Shown: piece after piece, positions 33,276 through 44,367 of the stretch
Numbering within the stretch: position 1 is the stretch's first letter
Layout: the number at the start of each line of letters is the position of its first letter
NCBI RefSeq assembly: GCF_932276165.1
Contig: NC_064000.1
Span: 3,286,001 to 3,350,000, forward strand
Length of the DNA: 64,000 bases
From: Plutella xylostella
Taxonomy: Eukaryota > Arthropoda > Insecta > Lepidoptera > Plutellidae
Reading direction: 5' to 3'
Notes under the pieces: generated by a model
Told to the model about the DNA's origin: nothing
What the model saw: only the letters and a program-made list of their open reading frames with translations
Databases searched by the model: none
Program-made: the position numbers and the translations under genes

Positions 33276-35536
33276 ATATAAGTAATTGCAACTAAAATAA
33301 GACCTAACCTAACTAATACCTACACCGAATTTATACGAACATACATAATATTTAATTATCTCTTACTTATACACGCTTCCGAATGCAAAAATGTAATTTG
33401 ATCAACATGTGGCCTCACGCTTATCTACCGATTTATAATTGGCCTTATCTTAAATGAAAAAAATGCTTACTTACCTATATTTCAAATATCTTGCCAATGT
33501 TTTTCCATAACAACGCACAGAGCGATGTAATAACCTTATCAGAATTTTATGACCCACTTTTAATGCGAATTCACTTTACTTATCAAAGTTGTGGTCAAGA
33601 AATTGCAGATTTCAGATCATTTCTTGGAGAATAAAGCTACCGTGCTATGTACAATGATATTTCAAGATATTACTCGTAATTTATTATACTTACTGCAATG
33701 CCTATAACCTTACATAATATACACTTATCACCCCCTTTTCCTTTGTGGAAATGAAAAAAATGCTCTCTACCTTTGTAGGGTAGTTACGTATAAATTGACT
33801 TTAATCATGGCATGGAGCTGACGTATTTGAACAATTTTTGACATGCCACAGACACTGCACCAAACAGTTTGCAACCAAACTGAACAAAAGTTTGAAAACA
33901 CATCTGTTATAATGTTTGGAAACAATCACCACCGTTGCAGTGTTTTAAAACAAATATTGAACAGCCGTCTTACTTTACTGAACTTGGTCTAATTGTAAAC
34001 TAAGACCACACCATACATAACCTACCTACATACCTGCATGTCTTCCCACACACTTTTATTTCAGTAATTAGATTATTTTAAATAACTTAGGTACTTTTTA
34101 TAAGCTGTTTATGTAATGGCTGAATATACTCATAACTCATAACATAACCTTAAGTTTCCCGCCTATTGTAGTACATATTAGGTATTACTCAGTACAATGC
34201 TAGTACAATACGTATATTTCAATGGTATTACTACGTACAAAGAGCCATAATCATAAATATAATAGAATGGGCTTCGAATGAAATTATATTTTTATGTTAC
34301 AAGCTGCCCTAGCGGACTCATGGCTATTGAGGTAAGTGTTCGTAAGCGATACCTAATCATGATTTATCGTGTGTTTCATACGAAAATTACGCTGTAGTTG
34401 AAATTGCACTTCGTTTGATAATGGTTTGGCATGTGATGGTCAAGGAATAGGTTTAGTATCAAGGCTACTATGCTAAAGGTGACATTGTTTTGCTTACCTA
34501 CTATTTGTATGGCCACAGGGCTGAACTGAGGCAATACATCCTGTTATCGATTTTCCCATTTAGCCACTACTAAGCCAGGCAGCGGGCAGGAGGATGTCCC
34601 ACGCTACGTTTGAGAGAACTTCATTAACGGAGTATGCGTTGAATGGTTTAAGCGGCAGGTTTTTGTTGTAAAATGATGTACCTATTATAATAAGCTTTTG
34701 GAAAATAAAAGAAATAACGGTTTCCCAACTCTATACAGGGTAAACCTAGATTTCGGCTAAGTATTCAACACCTTGTATAGTAGCTTAATTACTTATGTAA
34801 GTCCGAAAATATTAAAGCTAATAAAGAACATCAAAAATTGATATAGGTACTTTTATGTTTATGTATACTTAAACACATTAAATACCCTCTGGAAATATAT
34901 TTGACAACTTATTAGTCAAGTCAAAATAAGCTTGCATTTAATTAGGCAAATTATTAATTTATATCCCAATCCCAACACCTACTTAGATAAAGATGTGTAT
35001 TATGTCTATGTTATCAGCTGAGCAACCCAATGTTTATGTCAACTTATAACAACAATTTCTTAGTTTACCTAAGTGTTCCTAGCTACATAGGTACCTACTA
35101 TATACGTTATAAGATTCATATAGATTTCTGAATGATGTTTAGAAGTCGTCACCACTTCGATGCTAACAATAATACTTAATTATGGCCGATTATCGGTAGG
35201 TACTTACCTAAGGTTACCTACTGGGCCAGAGATGACATACAGAATATCGATGACTGCAGTTACATCATGAGATAGAAGGAACGCCAATTTCGAAATACCT
35301 TTTCCTTATCATATACTTAATAAGTAATAAGTTAGTAGTTTTCAACCAAAATGGATAAATCTTTTAGTAATACCTACAAAACAAAATACCCCACAGACAA
35401 CGATTGTCCCTAAACGGAAACGGATCTCCACGCGAACCGACTCTTCCGTGGAGATCTGGCTCGCCTTAACCCGAACGCGAGCCTGCTCCTGTACACCTGC
35501 CTGGCTCGGCTCGCGCTAGTACGGTCAGGTGCAGAG

Positions 35537-35602
35537 AAACCTGACCCCCCTCTCATACTAACCATGCTTCTGAGGGGGGTCAGGTTTATCTGCCCCTTAT
35601 AT
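35537..35602. repeat. GC-rich hairpin in intron
   Basis: GCAGAGAAACCTGACCCCCC and GGGGGGTCAGGTTTATCTGC are inverted copies around a loop of about 25 bp. It is flanked by GC-rich sequence (GCTCGGCTCGCGC) unlike the rest of the intron and may be a small foldback element. Confidence 0.6.
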
Positions 35603-35776
35603 TGTACGTGCCGTTTAACCGCACCTCATACCTACGCCTGTGAATAGACTATCAAAGATTACCCTATACTTTCTCAAACTACCATCCTTTTTACCAATAA
35701 ATCCCGAAGAATGATTGTAATGTTTTTCTTCAAAGCCACTAAAACACTAAACCCACATCCTCACTATTATTCCCAG

Positions 35777-35938
35777 GTCCTCAACCGCTCGCTAGAAACC
35801 CGCTCCTCATCGTCCAGCACGCCGGCCGCGGCGCCGCAGGAGGGGCTGCTGCCGGTGGCGCTGGTGCCGCAGCACGTCATCACCTCGGGGACGGCTAAAG
35901 ACTGCGTCCGGCTGCGCGGGCTGCCGTATGAGGCTCAG
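35777..35938 (+). CDS. fus: fus exon, RRM2-RRM3 linker and RRM3 start
   Basis: A 162-bp exon (54 codons) after attcccag, donor gttagt. It begins VLNRSLETRSSSS, crosses an Ala/Pro linker and ends DCVRLRGLPYEAQ, the RNP2 strand of RRM3. Phase 0 at both ends. Parts of this exon are duplicated downstream at 36073-36115, 36322-36420 and 36691-36720, which is unusual. Confidence 0.96.
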
Positions 35939-36118
35939 GTTAGTGTTGATAACCCCTACCGGAGAGTTACTCTATCTATACTGATAGATAACGAACGAAC
36001 GGGACCCGTCGTACAATCGGCATGTTTAAAACAACGAGTCGTTGCTCGAGTAGCAGCACTCTTTCTTTCCTTCTCAACCGCTCGCTGGAGTATGCACATG
36101 CACACCCTCGTCCAGTAG

Positions 36119-36246
36119 GGTTACCACAAACGAACATTAGCAATTAACAATCCTCTAGCATCGTCGCTGTATGGATAAGGATATGCCGGATGTTCGACAG
36201 GCGGGCGACGCTTATGGATTGTTGATTGCTGATGCGTCGGTGGTGA
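36119..36246. mobile_element. TTACCACCACCGAC MITE inside exon-10 duplicate (copy 2)
   Basis: The left border GTTACCACAAACGAACATTAG and right border GATGCGTCGGTGGTGATA are decayed versions of the family ends, with inner arms AGCAATTAACAAT and ATTGTTGATTGCT. It splits the second copy of exon 10. Confidence 0.7.
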
Positions 36247-36578
36247 TATTCTATTCTGCGAAGGGGCGAAGTTCCTGTACCTTGCTCTCTCGAGTGGAAC
36301 CTCTGGTGGTGGTAGCGACAGGAGGGGCTGCTGCCGGTGGCGCTGGTGCCGCAGCACGTCATCACCTCGGGCACGGCTAAAGACTGCGCCCGGCTGCGAG
36401 GACTGCCGTATGAGGCTCAGGTGTGTTAACCCTACAGGAGAGTTACTCTATTCTGACGAAAAACTAACTAACGAGAGCTGTAGTGCATTCAGTACGTTTA
36501 ATACAACGAGTCATCATATAGAGTGACCCCCAAGTTCCCGAAGAGCTCAATCAAGACCCGCACATCCTCGTCCAGGGG

Positions 36579-36690
36579 GGTTACCACTTTACCACCACCG
36601 ACGCATTAGGCATTAGCAATCAACATAGATCTGCCGGATAAACAGGCGCTGCTTATAGATTGTTAATTGGTAATATGTCGGTGGTGGTAA
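36579..36690. mobile_element. TTACCACCACCGAC MITE (copy 3)
   Basis: Ends TTACCACCACCGACGCATTA and ATGTCGGTGGTGGTAA, inner arms TAGCAATCAACAT and ATTGTTAATTGGTAAT. It occupies the same relative position as copy 2 in the duplicated unit, so the MITE was inside the unit before it was duplicated. Confidence 0.75.
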
Positions 36691-36988
36691 GGTAGCGGCT
36701 GGAGGGTGCTGCCGGGTCCAGCGCCCGGCAGCCTATCGTATGCAGACGTATCGTAGGCAGGACCGTCTGTATACGATAGGTATACAGACCAGGGGGATAG
36801 GTATACCTTGTAGTAATCATCTTGTAGTATAACGAAGGTACTGGGTTATAGACGCGTGTACGGGTTGTGGTGTAAGTACCTTGAAAACTGAGTTGGATAA
36901 TGTTGAAAACTAAGAAGCTGATGAAGTTGCTGACCACTACTAATAAGTATGTCTTATCTAATGTTATGATTTATTTGTTTGTTTCCAG

Positions 36989-37069
36989 GTGGAGCACATC
37001 CTGACATTCCTGGACGAATTCGCCAAGAACATCGTGGTGCAGGGGGTCCACATGGTGTACAATGCTCAG
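36989..37069 (+). CDS. fus: fus exon, RRM3 middle
   Basis: An 81-bp exon (27 codons) after tttgtttccag, donor gtatcc. It reads VEHILTFLDEFAKNI, then GVHMVYNAQ, matching the RRM3 helix and strand of ESRP (EDILDFLGEF and GVHMVLNHQ in vertebrates). Phase 0 at both ends. Confidence 0.96.
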
Positions 37070-37340
37070 GTATCCTTTATAATACTATTTGTATTTATCT
37101 ACCTCTAAGTACTACTTATACCATTACCAGTTAGAAGCCTATTTGAATCGGTATAGTTATTAAAACAGTTAATTCCGCACCGGGTTTTGTTGTGTTGCTT
37201 GAAACACATTCTTTATTAATACTATGTTTGTGGTCAGGTTTTAGACAAAGTGACCCACAATGAAAATATATTCTACAATGAATTGGCAAAACGCATTGTT
37301 GCAATTTGCAAAATTTAAGTTTGATCTAATCAGCACACCA

Positions 37341-37517
37341 GGGACTAGTACGGGATTTGCTATTTTTGAAAACTAAAAAAGTTTACGTTTTCCCCTATCA
37401 TCTGCATACATTATCTGTGAAAAGTTTCATGATAGTTTCCGCAAGAGGCGCCACTTAGTAAGCGAGAAAATGTAAACTTTTATAGTTTTCGCCAAACTAT
37501 GAAACCTGTACTAGACC
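37341..37517. mobile_element. MITE-B (copy 4)
   Basis: GGACTAGTACGGGATTTGC at the left and GAAACCTGTACTAGACC at the right, nearly identical to copy 3 in its interior (TGCATACATTATCTGTG). It lies wholly within a small intron between RRM3 exons, 80 bp before the next acceptor. Confidence 0.82.
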
Positions 37518-37596
37518 CCCAGAGCTACTGCCATCTAGCATCCCCTTCACGTAACTATTAAGCATTATGTGACCACAATTACTACTTCCCTCTCAG

Positions 37597-37713
37597 GGTC
37601 ACCCGAGCGGCGAGGCGTTCATCCAGATGGACAGCGAGACCAGTGCCTTCCTCTGCGCTCAGCAGAAGCACAACCGCTACATGACCTTCGGCAAGAAGCA
37701 GCGGTACATCGAG
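37597..37713 (+). CDS. fus: fus exon, RRM3 end
   Basis: A 117-bp exon (39 codons) after cttccctctcag, donor gtatgt. It begins GHPSGEAFIQMDSE (RNP1 of RRM3) and ends FGKKQRYIE. Phase 0 at both ends. Confidence 0.97.
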
Positions 37714-37859
37714 GTATGTCTTTTTCTTTCCTGTGCTGATACTTCCAATCATTCCGTCTCTCTCTAGACTTGAAGAATAATTTTTGAGCTGCCTTTTCAG
37801 TCAGAAAACAGACGCGCGCAAATTGCCTATCAAGGTGAGCGCAAAACTAGCAAACTATG

Positions 37860-37965
37860 AAGGGCTAGTAGGTACGTGACAAAAGTTCTAGTAGCGGTCG
37901 CTCTTGAGGCTGCGCAATGCAAAACTTATGTCACGTCTTAAATGGGACCCGTGATACGGCGCTAA
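37860..37965. mobile_element. Foldback MITE-E (copy 4)
   Basis: TGAAGGGCTAGTA at the left, arms ACGTGACAAAAGTTCT and AACTTATGTCACGTCTT, and GGGACCCGTG at the right. Followed by a decayed arm of the GGCCGTGTCC family (GGCAAACAGTTTTTCTACTG). Confidence 0.7.
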
Positions 37966-38061
37966 CTTAGTCAACGGCAAACAGTTTTTCTACTGGGAAC
38001 GAAGCCTATTCTCATCATAACCTCGATGTGCATCAACACAAATCAATTTCGTTCCCCCCAG

Positions 38062-38691
38062 GTGTTCCAATGCTCCGGAGACGACATGAACCTGGTGCTG
38101 ACCGGCGGCGTGGCCCCCGTCGCCTCGCCCAAGGTGCTGTCCCCCGGTACGTTGCCTCCCCCCGCGCCCGCCGCGCCCCGCATCCTCGCCCAACACATCG
38201 CCCACCAGAACCTCCTTGCCCGCCAACAGGAGAACTTACTCCTGGCTTCCTTAAGACCCCAATTACCCGTAGGATACCCATACCTCCCCTACTCGGTCCG
38301 CCCCTCCACCCCCCAGCCCTATCAAATGCTGCAGCAAGCGCAGATCATGCCAACTAAACGGTCCTACGAACGAGCGTTTACGCAAACCGCTGAAGCGACG
38401 CCCGCTAAAAGACCTTACACGGTCCAACAGCAAATGGCGCCGGCTTTGTCGCTCCCAATGTTTTCTTACGCGTCGAATACTCCGATATTCTCTTACGCGA
38501 ACAGCGCACCGATGCTGACGTATGCCAGTGCGCTGCCGGGCGGTATGCCGGCTGGGATGGCAGGGGGTATGCCGACTGGGCTGCCAGCAGGGTACGGGTC
38601 GGCCCTGACAGCGGCTTTACCCCCCACGATGTCCAGCCCGTTCCCCACTCTGTCCATGTTTCCCACTTACCCTTACTACCCTGGGGTTTAA
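38062..38691 (+). CDS. fus: fus last exon, read-through C-terminus
   Basis: The exon follows gttccccccag in phase 0, reads VFQCSGDDMNLVLTGGVAP (the conserved segment after RRM3) and stays open to TAA at 38689-38691. The tail is low in complexity: Pro/Ala-rich, then a stretch with repeated FSYA and TYAS-like units, then Gly-Met-Pro repeats (GGMPAGMAGGMPTG) and a Tyr/Pro end. A strong donor, CCCCG|gtacgt, lies inside at 38146/38147, and its use replaces everything after codon 28 with the end at 43866-44367. Confidence 0.93.
   Translation: MFQCSGDDMNLVLTGGVAPVASPKVLSPGTLPPPAPAAPRILAQHIAHQNLLARQQENLLLASLRPQLPVGYPYLPYSVRPSTPQPYQMLQQAQIMPTKRSYERAFTQTAEATPAKRPYTVQQQMAPALSLPMFSYASNTPIFSYANSAPMLTYASALPGGMPAGMAGGMPTGLPAGYGSALTAALPPTMSSPFPTLSMFPTYPYYPGV
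38147..38152 (+). promoter_or_regulatory. fus: Exonic alternative 5' splice site
   Basis: The sequence gtacgt after CCCCCG, in phase 1. The exon at 43866 begins with exactly two bases needed to complete a Gly codon, and the joined protein resumes a Pro/Tyr-rich tail of the ESRP kind. This supports real use of the site. Confidence 0.8.
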
Positions 38692-41600
38692 ATTGGGATG
38701 ATGGATAAACGGACTTTTAATCCAATAAGACACGTGTTTCGCGTTTAGGCAGCTAAAGGGCTTGAAAGTTTTAGACAGATGTTAGAAGTTGATTAAAGTT
38801 AAGCGTAGGTAACTAGGATATATATACATATATTTTGATTAAAAAAGACATTTTTGATACAAGGTTGTGAGATATTGTGTGTTTATAATGTCAAGTAAAA
38901 TGCCAGTGAAGGTAGGCAGGCGTAAATAGGAGATTCGTTATGAAGAAATCGTTCGTTTTCGACTGTTGATGGTGCTCAGAGAAGCCAACGCTAAAAACAG
39001 GGTAATAAAAATGACAATAAGCTCAAAGTTAAAAGTGACTTAAAATCGTGTTCGTGTGGAAGTAAATATTTAATTTAAAATTATACTTCATTTATCTAGA
39101 TTGTACGTTTATTTAGTGTACTTAACGATAAAACAAATAAAAAAATCTTAAAATGTTGACTTACTTAACAGGTATCAATCATTGAAATACTAGCGGAATA
39201 CATAATTTCTTTAAAAAATACCTTTAGGATTTCTCATTTAGATATCAGTTTTGTCACTGATTCAAATATAAAGTTATTAAAAGACCGCTGATGTTAATTT
39301 TAATAGTAAGTAAGTACTTAAAAGAGTTATTTGTTAATAATTGTCTTTACAAAAGTTTATTTTTTAACTATTCTATTTTAATAACCTGAGGTTGTTGACA
39401 TTAGTTAGGTAAGTTTAAATTTATAGGTAATATATATTATTAATGATCTAAAAACTATTATATGAAATCGTTTAGTTGTGATTATTACAAAACATTCCAT
39501 GAAAAGACGTTTGCTAACATTTTTATAGTCTGATGATGCAATTATGATCGTGCAGTTTAAACATTAATCTATGTACCTAGTACTTAATTTTTTTACTGAT
39601 TAGTTTTTGAGTACAATGCACTTAAGTTTAGGTACACGTTGTTTTTTTGTTTTGTCTCGTGTCACGTTTTTTTTACAAACAATGTTTATTTAGAAATCAT
39701 TTAAGGAATTGCATTTTGATGCTCACTTTACGTTAACGTTTATTTTTAGAAGATTTTTTACATAATCTTAGGTTAGTAGGTTGTTAAGCTTTGATTATTA
39801 TAACAAATTAGGATTATATTACGTTTAGTTTTTTTGGCGTTTGCGTGCTGCTATTCCTTTCTCCTTCCCTCCATCAGTTTTTCCTTTTCCCTCCCATGAT
39901 AAAGACAACGTATATTTACTACTTTAACCACATAACCTTATGCATATAATTCTCCACTTAGCTTTATAATCATGGTACTACCTCACACCACATCTATTGT
40001 AGTCATGTCAAATATTAATTACCTATTTATTAAGCTACTTTTGGGTAATATTTCAGAACTATTTCCTGGCAACATTATCTTAAAATATATTATACCATAG
40101 ACAAAAGAACTTACTCTTGATTACGTTACGTATGATTTTTTTTAATAACACAAATTAGTTCTGAAATATGTCCAATTGGGTGATATGTTAAAGATACATT
40201 TTATAGTTATCTTTCGGTGGTTTAACGTTTATGTTAGTGGTATCACCGTTGGTCTGTATATCACAGGATATAGGAATGGGGCTTTCACATACCAACACGG
40301 TGAAATGGTTAATTATTTGTCTATGTCATCCTTAAAATTTATAACCTTTTGTTTCATTGACACATTATTAAGAAAGGTACGTAACTCCTGTACTTACCAG
40401 CTATTAAAAGAATTTTTTTTGCTGATCCGGCAGGCACAAATCTAAATTTATAGATATATTTTAATGTAATATTAACGATAATACTAAATTTTGATTTGTG
40501 CCTTAATAAAAATGGCAGTGTCAATGTAACAAAAGCAAAGTCTAAGTTGAAATCAAATTATGTATTTAATTAGTAAATCGCTGGTATATTCTATTTAATA
40601 GCACTTTATTTGGTACATATTTGTTTTGCTAAAGAATAAGAAGAATACTTAATAAAATATGGGTAAGGCAACCGTACGACGCAGTTTCAATCTATAAGTA
40701 TGGCAACACAAATTTATATCTACAATTTTTACCGCGTAAGCAGGGACGTATTCATTTTTCAGGGGGATAAGAAAAATATTCTCTTTCGTATATTCCGTTG
40801 TGTTTTTCTGGTATTTGTCTATGGTTGTATCTGCTTCCTACGATTGGCTGCCCTGAAGTGTAGTAACATGCTGTATCCGTATGGTTTCTGTGCTGGAAAG
40901 CATGCGACATCGGCTGAGCGGTAAGTGTTTTATATGTTTAACTGAAACGTGGGTTAAATACTAAAATAAGTACGGGGTAGCATGGAAAGCTTAAACTAGC
41001 AAATTGTTTATACAAAGGGTCTGTTTGCATGACTGATTCGTTGGTACAAGATTTCCTGAAGTTCTTTCGCTTGATATGTTTTAAACCTATTTATGGCGAC
41101 TCCATTTCGCTTCGTTTTCCACAGCACTATGCGGATACAATATGTTTCGTAAGCCAGTGTACACAGACTTTCCCTTAAAAGTGTATTTTCCAAAGAAGTT
41201 TCGTGTACGTCTCTCCATTTTACATTACTTACATTTCATTCAACTTTCACAGTAATTAGTACACCTAACTACTTTAAATGCTTTCTGGTTTAGCGGTAAG
41301 CAGTCTCCCAGTCACTAAATAAAAAATAACTCAGCTGACTTAACCATGCTTTAATGTAATTTTCTCTCGTGTCTTATCGCGTTTTTTGCTTCACTGATTT
41401 TATATATGGTATTATTGCCATCTGAAAGTTAAAATATATTAAAAAAGTCAATGAAAAAAAAATGGAACGTTAACTTTATTTTTAAACTATAGTGACTGGG
41501 GGAAGTGGTGTGAGGCTGAGTTATCATTTTTATGTTTTACTAGTTAGGTATACAGCTAAGTTTGGTGTTTTGAGTATAAAACACCACTCAACCATATTTG

Positions 41601-43865
41601 AAATATTATTTACAAAAAATCTTATTGCCGATTTAATTTTTAAAAATTCAAAGAAAGTTTATTATTACTTATTTTTTTATATATGCACCTTTTGTTGTAT
41701 TTCAATTAGTATGACATATTATAACAACTGATGATAACATGCTTTAATAGACTTTCTTTTTGTTTTTAGTAGTTAATGCAATAAAATCTGCCTATACGAA
41801 ACAGAATTTTAAAAATATCTGCTATGATATTTGTGTTATTTTTGGTTGTCACCTTTTGAAACGTTGCTTTTAGTTTTCTTTAAATCGTTTAGTAATAACA
41901 ATGAGTTTTTATAACTATATTTAGTTTGCTAATTATATTAGAATGTTACATTCTTGAAATAAATCGATTTTAAGTGTTAGTCCATATTTATTGCGACTTT
42001 CTTTGGTATCTGGTTGGTTGGTTGTGCTATATTTGTCCTCTTTTTAACATTTGCTTTTTCTTTCGTGCATAGACTGTATGTACTTACTGTGAAGGAGGGG
42101 GCTATATGAAAGTGTCGTCAGTATATCTCTATGTTTACTAACACTTACACCTACATCACAATAATGGCTCCACGGTGAAGGAAAACAGGTGTAAAGGCAC
42201 ATTTCAGGACTTCGTCATATAATTTATACGATAGAGCGGTTTTGTAAAAGTGACTACAGAATAGAAGTTTGAGTCGTTTAAAAATATGTAAAAAACAGGG
42301 CTTTCAACACATTATCTAAACTCTTTTCTTCACAAGTCAAAATAAGCACAACAAGTACAAATATAGCACAATTAAACCTTTCATTCCTGCTCCTAACATA
42401 GAATTAACAACTTTAAATGTTGTGTGTATGTATGTAGCAAAAGCATTTACAATTTCAGGTATATTCAATGTCTCAAAACCATGGGGCTCTACTTAACCTG
42501 CTAGAGCGTTTATAAAAATTGGGATATTTGTCATTTAAAAGTAAAATTTCAGGATTGGTTTCTCCTCTGCCACTTTTATAAATAGCACACCTGCTGCTTT
42601 CGTTCATAGTACCTACCTAATGGCAATTTTTTATTTACTTTTTAATGTTGAGCTAGGCAATGCATGAGGACGTTGGTGACAGCATAAATTGGTAAAAAGT
42701 GCTTATAAGTGTGTTGTAGATCTGTTTTCCAGTTAAGTATAGGAATATGCAAATTCATGGGCTGGTTATTTTAATTGCAATGGGTGTATTACTCAAAACC
42801 AACAGTAACCATTAATTAATCAACGGTTAATTACATACGCTGTTAAATAAATATTTAACAGCAATTTAAGTACCTACCGATCTGTCATTGTTATGGGATC
42901 ACCAATTTAAAAGGCTCCTTCTTTTGAATTTTTTGGTAACTGCATTTTTGCGCTGGCACCTCAAAACCGTATACATAAATAAATTTAACTAATTAACCAG
43001 GCTCTGAACATAACATTTAGACATAGACACATCGTATATTTACTAAAAAAATCATACAAAAAAGATTACAAGCTGTTAGTAAAAGCAAAAATATATGGTT
43101 TTGAGGTGTGAGTGCGTGGGGCTAAAGTACCAGGGTACTAGCTAGCATAGGAGTGGTACCGTCCGCGGCCTCGCTTGGTGATGGCGGCCGACTCAACGTG
43201 TGTAACAGATCTCTGGTGTATTGTAGAGCACTGCTTTGGTGGACTGTTATTAAGTTCTGAAACCCTGGTGAGTGTACCATCATGTTTTTAATTTACATTT
43301 TGTCTATGTCTTGTAATATTTGTACTGTCTCGCATCATTTGGTTTGAAAATACTTTGCTGATTTTAATTTTGCGGCTTCGCTTAAGCCGGTTGTTCTCGC
43401 TTGAAGCAATTGTAAAAATCAGCTTAGATTTTTGGAATCCACATAACTACACAATTATATAAGTATGGGAACTTTTAAATATATTTAAAAGGCACTTTTT
43501 AGTGGAAAAGGGGCCTGGACGGGATAAACATCCTATTTGGGATTATTTATTTAATGTTGAACTTGTAACTGCATAAAACTAGGGACCTACTGGATTCGTC
43601 AAAGCTAATCATGACACATTATAAAATGTAACTAACATTTAGCATGAATTACTTATTGCCATCAATAATAAAACACAAGTAGACCGTGTTTAGAATCACC
43701 ATCTAATTTATTTACACAAAAAACACAAAAAATCCAAATGATTTAAAAAAACAAAAATCACGCGCCATTTTTTTTACAACTTCGTACCGCTTGAAAAACT
43801 TAGCTTTTTGGCGCGCTCCCGCCCGACCACAGAGTAACATGTTTCTGTTCTGTGACACATGACAG
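38692..43865 (+). other. fus: 3' UTR of long form / intron of spliced form
   Basis: Five kilobases of AT-rich sequence almost without recognisable transposons. Candidate AATAAA signals occur (for example near 39137). ORFs here are short and unconvincing. For the long isoform this is 3' UTR plus flank; for the spliced isoform it is intron. Confidence 0.55.
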
Positions 43866-43999
43866 GGCCGTTGACGTACTTCTACCCGGCGATGGGGCCG
43901 AGCCTGCCGCCGCCGCCCCCGCTCGTGTACTGGGGCTACCCCACCCCCCCTGTGTCTCCGGCGCACTACTACCACCCTCCGCATCATCCGCAGACTATG
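43866..43999 (+). CDS. fus: fus alternative C-terminal exon
   Basis: A 134-bp exon after cacatgacag, donor gtaaga. It completes a Gly codon and reads PLTYFYPAMGPSLPPPPP, then YWGYPTPPVSPAHYY and ends QTM. This Tyr/Pro-rich segment resembles the ESRP C-terminal region (YYPSPPVSP in vertebrate ESRP). Phase 1 in and phase 0 out. Confidence 0.9.
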
Positions 44000-44105
44000 G
44001 TAAGACCATTCATTTTTTCTACCATAAAACTAGTTTTTTTTTAAATACTTTGACATGCCAGACGAGTTACTTATCAATATTTTTTTTAACTTTTTATACA
44101 TTTAC

Positions 44106-44182
44106 GAGCCGCGAGCAATGAAAAAGTTCAATAAATATGTCATAATTATGTCACTGGAACTTTTTAATTGCTCGTGAGTGTA
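44106..44182. mobile_element. TIR MITE-F (copy 4), short
   Basis: CCGCGAGCAATGAAAAAGTT at the left and AACTTTTTAATTGCTCGTGA at the right, with only about 35 bp between. It lies in the intron between the two alternative terminal exons. Confidence 0.75.
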
Positions 44183-44274
44183 TTTGGACCTCAATTTTGA
44201 CTTCCAAAAAGTCGTAGGGAGAGTAAATAAACTTTCTTTCATAATAATTTAATTTAGGCGGCAAACTTTCACAG

Positions 44275-44367
44275 ATTCCGGAAGTAGTGCCGGTGGGAGG
44301 CGGGTCCCCCCTGCCCGTCCCGCCCCCCGCAGCCTGCCCCGAGTGGCCCATCTTTATGGTCAACTAA
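44275..44367 (+). CDS. fus: fus alternative last coding exon
   Basis: A 93-bp exon (30 codons and TAA) after aaactttcacag. It reads IPEVVPVGGGSPL, a Pro-rich stretch, and ends CPEWPIFMVN. The PEW near the end recalls the KEWVC ending of vertebrate ESRPs. An upstream acceptor (aatttag at 44252-44258) would run into a stop after nine codons, so the nearer one is chosen. Confidence 0.88.
   Translation: MPEVVPVGGGSPLPVPPPAACPEWPIFMVN

Larger units (their letters stand above)
33096..35776. other. fus intron, 2.7 kb
   Basis: AT-rich intron with one palindromic MITE (33150-33275) and a strong short hairpin at 35537-35602. I see nothing else. Confidence 0.7.
36073..36720 (+). pseudogene. fus: Tandemly duplicated remnants of fus exon 10
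   Basis: The core of the preceding exon recurs at 36322-36420, offset by 482 bp, with only a few base changes. It is in frame, between AG and gtgtgt, and encodes EGLLPVALVPQHV through DCARLRGLPYEAQ (Val to Ala in the RNP2 strand). The 5' part of the exon (CTCAACCGCTCGCTGGAG to CTCGTCCAG) lies at 36073-36115, separated from the core by a MITE (36119-36246). A third, more decayed 5' part (about 36533-36575), a second MITE (36579-36690) and a core remnant (36691-36720) follow. The acceptor before 36322 has no pyrimidine tract, so use as an alternative exon is possible but not shown. Confidence 0.8.
3297..44367 (+). other. fus: fusilli / ESRP gene, 3' part
   Basis: Overview of the gene. Exons in order are 3297-3389, 18392-18474, 20657-20841, 21338-21427, 22603-22657, 30600-30710, 31881-32013, 32345-32482, 32880-33095, 35777-35938, 36989-37069 and 37597-37713. 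They are followed either by 38062-38691 or by 38062-38146 + 43866-43999 + 44275-44367. All donors are GT and all acceptors AG, and every junction keeps phase. The long form gives 697 residues and the spliced form 591 residues from the first exon in view. ESRP proteins are nuclear and cytoplasmic RNA-binding regulators of epithelial alternative splicing. The N-terminal start is outside the window. Confidence 0.95.

Noticed and set aside
36144..36380. Short frames around 36.2 kb
   Set aside because: They run through a MITE and the duplicated exon in wrong frames. Only the 36322-36420 frame matches fus.
44259..44274. Upstream acceptor for the last fus exon
   Set aside because: Gives a stop after nine codons; the acceptor at 44274 gives the conserved-looking PEW ending.
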